Shown piece after piece: positions 18,514 to 28,044 of a stretch of DNA of 64,000 nucleotides. The notes beneath the pieces were generated by a model. The model saw only the letters and a program-made list of their open reading frames with translations, did not search any database and was not told the DNA's origin. Location: NCBI GenBank assembly GCA_019057775.1, contig JAHLWT010000307.1, forward strand, positions 77,826 through 141,825, written 5' to 3'. Position 1 is the stretch's first letter, and each line of letters opens with the position of its first letter. The translations under genes and the position numbers were made by a program. Source of the stretch: Promethearchaeota archaeon (lineage in GTDB: Archaea > Asgardarchaeota > Lokiarchaeia > Sigynarchaeales > SOKP01).

Positions 18514-19113
18514 TTAGTTTATAACAGATATTAACTTATTTTTATAGTATTTTTGCAGTGTTAAACCTAAAATATCCTCAAAACAATCTAAGATTCCTTC
18601 TCCGAGAAGAGCACTTGTATACCTTATTTCTACTTTTTTAAATTCTCTTATATTAATTTCTCTTAAAAATTCCTCAGGATTCAATTTTTCTTTTAAATCC
18701 TGCTTATTGAAAGCTATTATTATTGGAATATACTCAACACTTTCTCTAAAATATGAAATAAGTTCATTCCATGAAGCTAAATTCCTTTCATACACTTTTC
18801 TGTGAGAATCGAGTACTAAAATTACGCCATCTACCGCTCGTAAAGTAATTGGTCTTGTAATGAAATAGAAATCTTGCCCTGTTGTTGTATATATATGGAT
18901 TTTTAACTTCCACTCCTGATTTTGAAAGGTAACAGTGCCATAATCAAAGAACAAAGTTCGACTGACTGTACTTTCGATACTATGAATTTTATCTCCCCTA
19001 CCAAACAGAGTAAATAAAGCCTTAATTGAAGTTGTTTTCCCCGAAAAAGCGGGGCCGAAATAGACAATTTTTATGCTTATTGTTTTATCACAGTGATCGA
19101 TTATCATATTCAT
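18514..19113 (-). CDS. MglA/Ras-like small GTPase
   Basis: 199-residue GTPase. It has P-loop GPAFSGKTT, a G3 region YTTTGQ (Asp replaced by Thr, Gln kept), RPITLRAVDGVILVLDS, G4 NKQD and G5 TSA. The P-loop and the arginine after G3 resemble bacterial/archaeal MglA, a polarity switch whose GAP is a roadblock/LC7 protein. No roadblock gene is seen in the window. It is a single gene between pepF and a small membrane protein. A signalling or cytoskeletal function is inferred from the family. Confidence 0.82.
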   Translation of the reverse strand: MNMIIDHCDKTISIKIVYFGPAFSGKTTSIKALFTLFGRGDKIHSIESTVSRTLFFDYGTVTFQNQEWKLKIHIYTTTGQDFYFITRPITLRAVDGVILVLDSHRKVYERNLASWNELISYFRESVEYIPIIIAFNKQDLKEKLNPEEFLREINIREFKKVEIRYTSALLGEGILDCFEDILGLTLQKYYKNKLISVIN

Positions 19114-19241
19114 AAATTTAAAATTAGCTTTTTAAAATCCAATCTTTTATCAAAATTAATTAATCTACTGAATTCAAAAATTGGTTATAATGATAACTTG
19201 TAATTAATTAAAATAAAATTTATTTTACAATGATAAGTATT

Positions 19242-19541
19242 TTAATAAGCACTCTCTGTGTATCCCACAAAACCAGCAACCAAAACTAAAATCCCCCCTA
19301 TTAAGCTACTGTAGACAATCATAGCAATTCCTAAAACTACACATACCATCCAATTAAGTGGAATTGGTTTTTCAGGTCTTACTACACTTACTAATATAAT
19401 AACTGCTAAAACCATTGCAATTACTGTCGAAACAACATTAATATCTTCAGGTCTCCTTTGATCAAGTCCTAATATTGCCTCTATCAAGGCAAAAATTCCT
19501 CCAAGAGCGGCTAAAAACCTCATTGTAACTTCATTTCTCAT
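19242..19541 (-). CDS. small membrane protein, three to four TM segments
   Basis: 99 residues, not recognised. Hydrophobic stretches lie at about residues 8-25, 35-55, 62-80 and 80-95, separated by a short charged loop with DQRRPED. The start is placed at ATG 19541 because AAGAGGT lies eight bases upstream; the longer reading frame would begin with a charged leader lacking a ribosome site. It overlaps or abuts the zinc-ribbon gene upstream (19577), so the two are probably co-transcribed. Confidence 0.6.
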   Translation of the reverse strand: MRNEVTMRFLAALGGIFALIEAILGLDQRRPEDINVVSTVIAMVLAVIILVSVVRPEKPIPLNWMVCVVLGIAMIVYSSLIGGILVLVAGFVGYTESAY

Positions 19542-19576
19542 AAAAAAACCTCTTTTACTTCTAATTATTAAAATTT

Positions 19577-20107
19577 TCAATAATATTTGTCTTTAAAAAT
19601 TTCATAGATAACATCGTATTGATACAAGTTATTTTCCAGAAGCTTTATAAACTCAGATTTAGATAATCTTTGATGCCCTAATGATTCAATTATCACTGGA
19701 ATAGGTTTTGGTATTTTTTTATATTCAATTTCTAAGATATATATTTTTTTAATCTGGTCTTTTGAAAGCAAACCACTAGTAAGATTTTGAAGTAATCTGA
19801 TATCTCTTATAATACTATGAGAAAGGAATACCATTCCTTCATTTTGTCCTTTTATTTTTTCAAACTTCTTAAATATTGGTTTACAGAGATCACATAAATC
19901 TAAATAAGGATCAGGCTTCATGGGATCAAATAATTTTACCATTGCATTACAAACTGGGCAAGTGCAAAATAAACTATCTTTTGAGTACCCTGAAAGATGG
20001 AAAAAACTTAATTTTGTATCCTTAGAGATTTTCTGGGTAAATTTTTCTTTCCATAGACCTTGACCGAATATTAAAAGACCGAAATGATCATAAGGGACCT
20101 TATTCAT
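19577..20107 (-). CDS. hypothetical protein with a CxxC...CxxC zinc-ribbon
   Basis: 176 residues, family not recognised. A cysteine cluster CTCPVCNAMV and LCDLCKP (about residues 48-84) looks like a zinc ribbon. The second half is alpha/beta, with PVIIESLGHQRLSKSEFIKLL. It begins at ATG 20107 and lies directly upstream of the small membrane protein. Nothing around it fixes a function. Confidence 0.6.
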   Translation of the reverse strand: MNKVPYDHFGLLIFGQGLWKEKFTQKISKDTKLSFFHLSGYSKDSLFCTCPVCNAMVKLFDPMKPDPYLDLCDLCKPIFKKFEKIKGQNEGMVFLSHSIIRDIRLLQNLTSGLLSKDQIKKIYILEIEYKKIPKPIPVIIESLGHQRLSKSEFIKLLENNLYQYDVIYEIFKDKYY

Positions 20108-20347
20108 GATTGAAAAATAAATTTAGAATAGTATATTTTACATTATAATTTGATATTAAATATTTTTACTTACTTCTTTTTTAAGATCCTTGTCTTGTGT
20201 TTATTTTTTTAATCTCGATATCATTCAATACACTAATTATAAACTTCGATTTTATGGGTTTTCCGTGTCTTCTTATAGTACATAATTAAATAAATTAAGT
20301 AGCTTTCATTTTTTAAACTAAGAATTGACCTTTAATTTTATATTAAA

Positions 20348-21622
20348 ATGACAATCTACGAAGAAGCACTAAATGGGAATACAACAAACGAAATGAAGGA
20401 AGTTGCTAATGAAGAAAATAAAGATATTAGCAAAATAATGAAAAGCATCTCAAGTGGCCAATTAATTATAATGAAGAGCTTAACTTGTAAACCTTTAGGC
20501 ATTGGAGGTTCTTTAAGAACCAAGATTAATGTAAATCTTGGTACCTCATCTTCAATATTCAATATTGATGATGAAATTAAAAAAGCAAAAATTGCTCAAA
20601 AATATGGTGCAGATACACTTTCTGACCTTTCAATGGGAGGAGATATAGACAAAATAAGGAAAGAGATTATTAAAAATTCAACATTACCAATAACTACTGT
20701 TCCTATTTATCAAGCTGTTGAGCAGGCTAATTCTCTTGTTAATGTTTCTGAAGATATAATTTTTAATGTAATTGAAAAACAATTAAAGGATGGAGTAAGC
20801 TCAATAGTTATACATGCGGCTTTTACTCTTGAAAATTAAAAAAAAATGAAAGATAAACGAATTATGGGGATTATCTCTAAAGGAGGCAGCTTTACTGCCT
20901 CGATTATGTGTGAAAACTCCAAGGAGAATCCCTTTTTAACAAATTTTGACTACATTCTTGAAATGGTTAAAGAAAGAGACATTGTACTTAATTTGGGTAA
21001 TGCCATGAGGAGCGGATGTATACATGATAAAATTGACGAATTCCAGCTCGCTGAAATTTTATTGAATTCTAAACTTGCCCGAAAAGCTAATGAAAAAGGT
21101 ATCCAAGTTATTCTAGAAAGTTTGGGGGGGCATGTAAATGCAAAGGATTTAATTGAATGGATTAAAATACATAAAACATTGACAAACAATAGACCTTTAT
21201 TTGTGTCAGGCCCCCTTCCAGTCGATATCGCAGTAGGTTATGATCACATCGCAGCAGCTATAGGAGGGGCTTTCGCGTCGGGTTTTGGAGCCGATTATTT
21301 ATGTGCTATTACTCCCGCAGAACATCTTGGGCTCCCCACCGCAAGCGATATTAAAAAAGGATTGATTGCTTGTAAAATTGCCGCACATGTAGGTGATTCC
21401 TTAAAATATGGATTGAATCACCTTTTTGATAATGATCTTGAACTCTCGAAAAATAGATCCCTTAAAAATTGGAAAAGACAGTTCGAATTAAGTTTAGATG
21501 CTGAGACTCTCCAAAAAAATTATTCGAACCTAAAATCAGATTGCTCCATGTGTGGCAAATATTGCGCATTATCTATTTCAAAAAACTTATTTCGGACGAA
21601 ATCCGAAGGTAGAACCAGTTAA
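20348..21622 (+). pseudogene. thiC: ThiC, phosphomethylpyrimidine synthase, split by one in-frame TAA
   Basis: ThiC is the radical-SAM enzyme that makes the thiamin pyrimidine (HMP-P) from AIR. The N-terminal part has KPLGIGGSLRTK and ADTLSDLSMGG. Reading stops at TAA (20837-20839) after HAAFTLEN, then continues in the same frame with KKMKDKRIMGI, SKGGSF, NLGNAMRSGC, GPLPVDIAVGYDHI, PAEHLGLPT. It ends with the cluster motif CSMCGKYC. The lost codon would be Leu in family members (TTA to TAA needs one change). The downstream half could be re-initiated at ATG 20846, giving a two-piece ThiC, but the split lies inside the barrel. No TPP riboswitch motif was found upstream. Confidence 0.85.
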
Positions 21623-21656
21623 AAATTATGTGGTGGGGTTATTGAATAACAATAAT

Positions 21657-21965
21657 ATGAGTAAAATTGAGAATATTTTTGATTTGATTGATAAAATAGA
21701 AGAAAGGACTAGTATGTTCATTCCTGATAAATCAATTGAGTCATTATCAAATTTGTTATTTGGCTATATAACGTGTTTAAAAATTCATGATATAATCGAG
21801 AAAAATGTTCCTGATTTCAATTATTTTAGTGATTGGCTTAAGCAAGAATTTGATTGGAATCTAGTATACGGTTGGGCATACGCCATTAAGGAGAATTGTA
21901 CAGATTCAGAAGATCCTCTCACAAGATTTTTTAGCCTTGTTAAAGTGTTTCTTCAATCGAGGTAA
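21657..21965 (+). CDS. small hypothetical protein, immunity-protein-like pattern
   Basis: 102 residues from ATG 21657; a longer frame would start inside thiC and is rejected. The start reads FDLIDKIEERTSMFIPDKSIESLSNLLFGY, resembling a widespread bacterial small-protein family with the pattern IxxRPxMYIG-xS-xxLxxFxxGY that often sits near toxin or immunity genes. The second half is acidic and aromatic (WLKQEFDWNLVYGWAYAI). Function unknown; the resemblance is by eye and weak. Confidence 0.5.
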   Translation: MSKIENIFDLIDKIEERTSMFIPDKSIESLSNLLFGYITCLKIHDIIEKNVPDFNYFSDWLKQEFDWNLVYGWAYAIKENCTDSEDPLTRFFSLVKVFLQSR

Positions 21966-22090
21966 TAAAATATAAAAGGAGTAGAAACTAATTTCCTTTC
22001 AAATTATTCCTCCAATTAAAATAAACTTTAAATGGTTTTAGGTAAATAACCTATCAACATTAAATATTAAAACTTTAGTCCTTGGTAAAA

Positions 22091-23242
22091 ATGGATGAAG
22101 ATAAACTAATTGAAGCCACTAATACGTTTTCTATTGAGCTTTACAATAAATTGAAAGAACCTAAGAAAAATCTTTTTTTTTCACCTTTTAGCATTTACAC
22201 GGTACTCGCGATGGTCTATGCAGGAGCTCGTGGTTCAACTGAGAAGCAAATGAGAGATATTCTTAATATTTCTATAGAACAAAATCGATTTCATTCAGAG
22301 TTTAAAAAATTATTGAGAATATTTTATGATGGTAAAGGCTCAGAATTAAATTTAGCTAATTTAGTGTGTATTCAAGAAGATTATTCTGTTCTTGAAAAGT
22401 TTCTTTGGATTATTGATGATATTTATAACGGGGCAATCTGGGAATTAGATTTCAATGCAGTTAAAGAATCTTGCGCCAAAATAAATGCTTGGGTTGCTGA
22501 GAAAACTCAAGGGAAGATTTTAAATATTCTTGACTCCATCGATGAAAACATGGGAATAATTGTGGTAAATGCTATCTATTTTAAGGGTGCGAGGGAATAC
22601 CCTTTCAAGGAGAGACTAACAGAGGATGATTCCTTCACACTCAGCTCTGGTGAAAAAATATCAGTTCCGATGATGCACCAAACAGATAAGTTTCGCTTTT
22701 TAGAGGAAGATGGGTTCAAAATTCTCGAAATGCCTTATAAAGGTGAACGTGTCTTTGGCACTTATGAAAGAATTTCAATGGTAATTTTCCTCCCTGAGAA
22801 GAATGATGGATTGGAGGAATTGGAAAACCTTCTAACATACAACACAATAATGAACCAATTATCCAAACTTCAGAAGTTATGGGAACGAAAGATTAAAATA
22901 ATTTTTCCTAAATTTAAATTTGAAACAAAATATGAGCTTTTAAAACCCTTATATGATTTAGGGCTTGTTGATGCTTTTTCAGATAATGCCGATTTTTCAG
23001 GAATTGCAAAAGATCCCCCAGAAAGTATTTCTAGAATAATACATAAAGCCTTCGTTGATGTAAATGAGAGAGGGACGGAAGCTGCGGCAGTTACCGCTCT
23101 TAGAATACTGGGAGGGTCTTTAGGTCCAATACAAAAACCTCCAGAATTTCGAGCTGATCACCCTTTCTTATTCTTTCTCATCGATTCTAAAACAAAAACA
23201 ATTCTATTCATTGGAAAATTAACGAATCCCTTAGATGATTAG
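22091..23242 (+). CDS. serpin-family protease inhibitor
   Basis: 383 residues, full serpin length, with no signal peptide, so probably cytoplasmic. Diagnostic features are NLFFSPFSIYTVLAMVYAGA near the start, VVNAIYFKG in the shutter/breach region, and the hinge ERGTEAAAVTA with small residues from P15 to P9, the form found in inhibitory serpins. The signature DHPFLFFLID and GKLTNP close the fold. The reactive loop after the hinge (LRILGGSLGPIQKPPEF) seems about five residues longer than in antitrypsin, so P1 cannot be fixed. ATG 22091 is preferred to TTG 22082. Serpins are rare in archaea; transfer is likely. Confidence 0.92.
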   Translation: MDEDKLIEATNTFSIELYNKLKEPKKNLFFSPFSIYTVLAMVYAGARGSTEKQMRDILNISIEQNRFHSEFKKLLRIFYDGKGSELNLANLVCIQEDYSVLEKFLWIIDDIYNGAIWELDFNAVKESCAKINAWVAEKTQGKILNILDSIDENMGIIVVNAIYFKGAREYPFKERLTEDDSFTLSSGEKISVPMMHQTDKFRFLEEDGFKILEMPYKGERVFGTYERISMVIFLPEKNDGLEELENLLTYNTIMNQLSKLQKLWERKIKIIFPKFKFETKYELLKPLYDLGLVDAFSDNADFSGIAKDPPESISRIIHKAFVDVNERGTEAAAVTALRILGGSLGPIQKPPEFRADHPFLFFLIDSKTKTILFIGKLTNPLDD

Positions 23243-23297
23243 TGGTAAATAAAGTTTAAGGAGTGTATGCTTGAGTTTCATGAGATAATGTAAAGAA

Positions 23298-24482
23298 ATG
23301 ATATCATTCCTAAAGATTATGACGATTGAAGAAGCCCGTATAAAAAAAAACCTTAAGCAATTTACTTTTCCTCGATTATCTGGTACAGAACATGAAATTA
23401 AGGCTTACAAAAAATTAACCAAAGAAATAGAGAATTTAAATTTAAAGTATAAAGTCCAATCTTTTACATTTAGTTCATTTTATTCGAGGATATATCCTAA
23501 AATCGCATTTTCATCCGTTTCAGTAATTTTGTTTTTATTTTACTTGAATATATATATGTCCTTATCAATGATTTTGATTCTCATCTTATTTACAATGTTG
23601 ATTATCTCTATAATATTGGCGAGAAAACCCGAAAAAATTCAATTCATTACAAAGATGGATTCGCAGAACGTATTAATAAAGATTAAATCTTTATCAAAAG
23701 AAAAGAAGGTTAAAGACAGGATTGTATTATTTATAAGTCATTTGGATTCAAAGGGCCAAAGATTCACAATTAGAATCCGTATAAGAATAGCTAAACTTTG
23801 GATCGCCTCCTCAATTATTCTGATTGTTATGATAATCTCTAAAAATTTAGGATTAATAGGATTTGAATTAGTATTTTATATTATCGGTCTGTTCCCTTTA
23901 ATTTTGAATATATTATCCACAACAATGATGCTTCTTAACACTACTGATAACAGTTCTGATGGTGCTGTTGATAACGCTTCAGGTATCGCGTGTAATTTAG
24001 AACTAGTAAATTATTATAGTATCCCTGAAAACAGATTAATAAATTATGATATTTGGTTTCTTTTTACTGGAGCTGAAGAATGCGGAACAATGGGTATTAG
24101 GCATTTTTATAATAATTTGGTAAATTTTAATCTCTCCAAATCGATAATATTTAATTTTGAGTCTATAGCAAAGCATGTGTATCTATTTCCAGGAGGAAAA
24201 GAAGGAGATCATGCCAAGGATATTGATAATTTAATTTTGAATAACAATAGGAATCTTACGATCCCGCATTTTATTACTAAAAGGGTTTTTGGTACTCATT
24301 CCGATGGTGGTTTTTTAGGAGATAGAGGCTTCCAAGGATACGGAATAGGTGAAGTGGAATCATACGCTTATATGCACACTCCTAATGATACAATCGATAA
24401 AATTGATACGCACTTATTAGAAAAACTGTGTTTAGTACTCACAGATGCTTTAGAAGAGCACGATTCCAATTTTTTTAAATAG
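23298..24482 (+). CDS. membrane-anchored M28-family metallopeptidase
   Basis: 394 residues. The zinc-ligand pattern of M28 aminopeptidases is seen as ISHLDS (His), SSDGAVDNASG (Asp), GAEECGTMG (Glu pair) and a final HTPNDTID (His). Two hydrophobic blocks interrupt the fold, near residues 70-110 (two TM segments) and 155-205 (one or two), so the enzyme is a membrane-embedded peptidase. The start ATG 23298 is used; ATG 23319 is an alternative. It follows the serpin by 55 bases on the same strand. Confidence 0.82.
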   Translation: MISFLKIMTIEEARIKKNLKQFTFPRLSGTEHEIKAYKKLTKEIENLNLKYKVQSFTFSSFYSRIYPKIAFSSVSVILFLFYLNIYMSLSMILILILFTMLIISIILARKPEKIQFITKMDSQNVLIKIKSLSKEKKVKDRIVLFISHLDSKGQRFTIRIRIRIAKLWIASSIILIVMIISKNLGLIGFELVFYIIGLFPLILNILSTTMMLLNTTDNSSDGAVDNASGIACNLELVNYYSIPENRLINYDIWFLFTGAEECGTMGIRHFYNNLVNFNLSKSIIFNFESIAKHVYLFPGGKEGDHAKDIDNLILNNNRNLTIPHFITKRVFGTHSDGGFLGDRGFQGYGIGEVESYAYMHTPNDTIDKIDTHLLEKLCLVLTDALEEHDSNFFK

Positions 24483-24546
24483 TTTAAAATTATCATCTCA
24501 TATCTGAAAGAATAGTTATTGACTGTAAGGTTAAACGAAAAGATTT

Positions 24547-25734
24547 TCATATAAAAAATAAGATCCAATAAAGACCAATAAATATTATAAAAGAAAGAAA
24601 GATCGGTTTTCCTAGAATTTTTACCACTTTTTTGAAATCTGTTTCAAAATACTCCGTACTATATGCGACACAGGGATGAATTGGAGTAATTAAATATCCT
24701 AATGAAATTGAAATATAGATGAAAATGAAATCCAAGAGCGGCATGGTAAGGACAGCATTTTGAACTAAATAAATGGGGATTAAGATTGAAATTGGTAATT
24801 GAATCCGTCCCGTAGCAAAACCAAGAAAGAATCCAATTAATAGTAAAAGAAAGACTGATAAGTTTAAGTTAGCTATATCCTCCGGAGCTCCAGAATGAAT
24901 AAAAACTTCTAAAAATAAGAACATTGAAAATATTATCAATGGGAAACGCCAAATTTTCATTCTTTTTGATATACTCGCAATGATTGAGAACTTCATATAC
25001 CCAAATTTTAAAGCTAAGAAAATACTAAAAACAAGAGCGATAAGAAGATATATTTCAGGTACACGTAAGTTAAAAAAAGTCCTTCCTACAAAATCTACTA
25101 TTGGCGCGATAATAATTGGAAGCATGTTATGAAATGCTCTTTTAAGATCTCTTTCTCCTTGATCTGGAAAAGGAGTAACGTCCTTAATCAATGTAAAATA
25201 ACCTATTAAGCACATTATTAGAAGGCAAGGCATTAATCCAATTACAATTATATAAAGATTTATATTTGTGAGAATGCTTGATAAAATCAATGTAGAAGAT
25301 AAAGGATAGATTAGGATCAGCATGTGTCGAAACCATACATTGATTGATACTTTTATACTTGAATCTGCTTCAGAATCAATCTGTTCTACAATAGGGGCTG
25401 ACATTAAAGCTCCTCCTGCCACGGGCAATAAACCAAATAACGCAGGAATGGCCATGAGAGAAGCTTTCCTTGAAATTCGCATTTTTTGAATCATCTCCAT
25501 CATTAATCCAGACTCTTCCATTATTCCTCCTAGAATAGGAATGAGAGTCATAATAATTATTAAAACTAAAATAGATGGATCAGTTAGCACATTGATTAGT
25601 GATTGTAAAATATCAACTCCCGCTAAAATAGCAAAACCAATAGCTCCTAAAGATAATATAATACCTAATTCATATTTAGAAAGAGCCATAACAATGCCAA
25701 TGATGATGATAAAACTTAACCAGGCAGGTAACAT
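24547..25734 (-). CDS. DUF401-family membrane transporter-like protein
   Basis: 395 residues with about ten hydrophobic segments. Marks of the DUF401 family (ion-transporter superfamily relatives) are GGIMEESGLM, IPALFGLLPVAGGALMSAP, and NVWFRHMLILIYPL. The substrate is unknown. Convergent with the M28 peptidase gene, 64 bases apart. Confidence 0.8.
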   Translation of the reverse strand: MLPAWLSFIIIIGIVMALSKYELGIILSLGAIGFAILAGVDILQSLINVLTDPSILVLIIIMTLIPILGGIMEESGLMMEMIQKMRISRKASLMAIPALFGLLPVAGGALMSAPIVEQIDSEADSSIKVSINVWFRHMLILIYPLSSTLILSSILTNINLYIIVIGLMPCLLIMCLIGYFTLIKDVTPFPDQGERDLKRAFHNMLPIIIAPIVDFVGRTFFNLRVPEIYLLIALVFSIFLALKFGYMKFSIIASISKRMKIWRFPLIIFSMFLFLEVFIHSGAPEDIANLNLSVFLLLLIGFFLGFATGRIQLPISILIPIYLVQNAVLTMPLLDFIFIYISISLGYLITPIHPCVAYSTEYFETDFKKVVKILGKPIFLSFIIFIGLYWILFFI

Positions 25735-25787
25735 ATCTATGAAAGTATTTGACTTTTTGATAAATTTACGATTTTACAAAATAAAAT

Positions 25788-25885
25788 GCATCCGCGTCAG
25801 CACTCTCCAAGATCTTAAACATCTACTCAGGAGCCAAGAGTAAGAAGGTATCAATGAGCACTTTATAATAGAAATTCCATTTTAT
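25788..25885 (-). repeat. repeat copy A: decayed 3' end of the small-helical-protein gene
   Basis: The minus strand reads KVLIDTFLLLAPE, stop, MFKILESADADA, then loses the family ending. The core 47 bases (25788-25834) match the 3' part of the intact gene at 41176-41517 with few differences. The upstream part resembles the 54-residue relative at 32353-32517. One TAG replaces the second Glu codon of APEE and the last ten codons are replaced. Non-functional remnant; the most decayed of five copies. Confidence 0.75.
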
Positions 25886-26029
25886 TAATTAAATTTTATT
25901 ATAACCTTTCTCATCTCTAATTTTCTCCACATAATAACTTTGAATAGAAAAGTTTTTTAAGATTCTAATGAGATAACTTACAACAAATACATACTTAACT
26001 TTGAGATTATTAGGAGATAAGATAAATCA

Positions 26030-27022
26030 ATGGATAAATTCGATATAATTAAAAAAGCCTTTAAAGCAGAACCCACTGAGAGAGTCCCTTATGCAATTTG
26101 GAAACATTTTCCCGATTTTGATAAAAGTCCTGAAAGCCTTTTAAAGGCGCAGATGGATTTTCAAAATAAATTTGATTCCGATATTATGAAAATCTCAATC
26201 TCTGGTCGTGCTTTTGCTTCTGATTTTGGCGCGGAATTGGGAGGTTATGCTCCAGATTCGGGATCTAGAATTTGTGTGAAATATCCAATCGAAAATATAG
26301 AGGATTGGGAGAATATTAAAAATATTGATATAAATACCGGTGAATTTGGAAATCAGATTAAAGCAATGAAGTTAATAAATCGGAAGATTGACGGAAAAGT
26401 CCCTACCATGATGACTGTTTTTTCTCCTTTTATGGTAGCATCCCAGATCGATACAAACATAATTTTACACTACAGAGAGGATCCTCAACTAGTCAGAGAA
26501 CAATTTAAGATAATAATATCAGCAATAACTGATTTTGTTAAAGCTTCAATTGATGCGGGAGCTAATGGCATATTTTTGGCGACACAACATTTTAACAATA
26601 GATTAACATATGAAGAACGAATGGAATTGGAATTTGAGCCGATGAAATCCCTAATTAAAAAATCGTTAAAGAAAAATAATTTTATAGTTCTTCATCTCCA
26701 TGGAGACAATCCTGATTACGAATTGGCAACAAAACTGCCTATAAACGCTATTAACTGGCATGATCAACAAACGGCTCCAAATCTCTCTGAGGCGAGAAAC
26801 ATTTTTAAGGGAGGACTTCTCGGAGGCTTAAATGCGGAATCTTGGAAAGATATATCCAATCCCGAAGATGTTTCATCAATGATCACTTCAGTTTACAAGG
26901 ACTTCAAAGATTCTGGATTAATAATCGCTCCTGGTTGTGTTATTCCTCAGTTTATTAGTGACTTCATAATAGAAAGGGCTGTAAAAACAATCAAAAATCT
27001 CAAAAAGAGAGTGAATTTCTAA
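26030..27022 (+). CDS. uroporphyrinogen decarboxylase-family protein
   Basis: 330 residues of the UroD superfamily, which includes HemE and many corrinoid-linked methyltransferases. It starts with a typical AFKAEPTERVPYAIWKHF, then GGYAPDSGSR, PTMMTVFSPFMVAS and DAGANGIFLATQHF, and ends APGCVIPQF. The HemE signature region is not clearly present, so methyl transfer or an unknown reaction is as likely as decarboxylation. Its stop overlaps the next gene's ATG by one base, so the two are coupled. Confidence 0.82.
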   Translation: MDKFDIIKKAFKAEPTERVPYAIWKHFPDFDKSPESLLKAQMDFQNKFDSDIMKISISGRAFASDFGAELGGYAPDSGSRICVKYPIENIEDWENIKNIDINTGEFGNQIKAMKLINRKIDGKVPTMMTVFSPFMVASQIDTNIILHYREDPQLVREQFKIIISAITDFVKASIDAGANGIFLATQHFNNRLTYEERMELEFEPMKSLIKKSLKKNNFIVLHLHGDNPDYELATKLPINAINWHDQQTAPNLSEARNIFKGGLLGGLNAESWKDISNPEDVSSMITSVYKDFKDSGLIIAPGCVIPQFISDFIIERAVKTIKNLKKRVNF

Positions 27023-28005
27023 TGCAAAAGTATATTTCCGACTATTTTAATGATGATCCAGCCGGTTCTGCGAAGTACTATGGTCCTAAATTTGATGCTC
27101 ATGTTCATTTAGGGAGAATGAAAGGTATTAAGGTTTTAATTAAGTTCAGAGAAGAGTTCAATATAAAAAAATCAGTTGGTATTGTCTGGGAAGATAATAT
27201 TGAAGAATTAAACACAAAATTCCCTGATAAGTTTGTTTTAGCCAATTATTTCAGAAGTAAGCATCTTTTTGATGTAAATGCTAATCATAAATTACTCACC
27301 GATGCAATTGATCAAATTTATCGACTAGGATTTCCAATTATTAAATTTTGGTTTGGACCTAGATGGAGAGATTATGTAAAAGCTCAATTTAAGATAGAAC
27401 CAAGGAACTTTCGTTTATCTGATGAACCTTTTAAATCAATATTCGCGAAGATTGAAGAATTGGGACTAATTTTGTTAATTCATGTTAGTGACCCTGATCT
27501 ATGGTACGAGAAAGTTTATCAACCAGTTAGCCGATATGGCACAAAAAAAGAGCATTTAGACGATTTTGAACAGGTTTTATCCAGCTTTCCTAAACTAAAA
27601 GTACTCCAGGCACATTTTGGGGGTCAACCAGAGAATCTAGAAAACCTCTCAAGGTGGTTTGAATCATATCCAAATTACTACATTGACACCTCTTCAGCAA
27701 GATGGATGGCACGAGAGTTAGGGAGGTACCCGGAAAAAGCAAGGGAATTTATTATTAAATATTCAGATAGAATTCTTTTTGGTACTGATCTTGTACAAGA
27801 TCGAAACAAACCAGTTTCAACCTATTATCGATCTCGTTATTTTACATTTCAAGCACTTTTAGAAACCGCGGTACGAGATTTACCATTGCCTTTTCCAGAT
27901 CCTGAAAATAATAATGATACAAAAATCAATGGGTTGGATCTTCCCTTTGATATTTTAAAGAAAATTTATTGGGAAAATGCAAATAAGTTGTTTAAGCGAA
28001 AATAA
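27022..28005 (+). CDS. amidohydrolase-2-family TIM-barrel metal hydrolase
   Basis: 327 residues. Metal-site pattern: FDAHVHLG near the N-terminus, LLIHVSDPD in the middle, LQAHFGGQPENL, and the final Asp in LFGTDLVQ. The family (PF04909-like) covers decarboxylases and hydrolases of aromatic or heterocyclic acids. Translationally coupled to the UroD-like gene, suggesting a two-step pathway. Substrate unknown. Confidence 0.82.
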   Translation: MQKYISDYFNDDPAGSAKYYGPKFDAHVHLGRMKGIKVLIKFREEFNIKKSVGIVWEDNIEELNTKFPDKFVLANYFRSKHLFDVNANHKLLTDAIDQIYRLGFPIIKFWFGPRWRDYVKAQFKIEPRNFRLSDEPFKSIFAKIEELGLILLIHVSDPDLWYEKVYQPVSRYGTKKEHLDDFEQVLSSFPKLKVLQAHFGGQPENLENLSRWFESYPNYYIDTSSARWMARELGRYPEKAREFIIKYSDRILFGTDLVQDRNKPVSTYYRSRYFTFQALLETAVRDLPLPFPDPENNNDTKINGLDLPFDILKKIYWENANKLFKRK

Positions 28006-28044
28006 TACCTAATAAAGATAAAGAATTGTAAATTTGCTAAAAAT

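Noticed and set aside
20108..20347. Possible TPP riboswitch upstream of thiC
   Set aside because: The conserved CTGAGA core was not found and the sequence is plain AT-rich.
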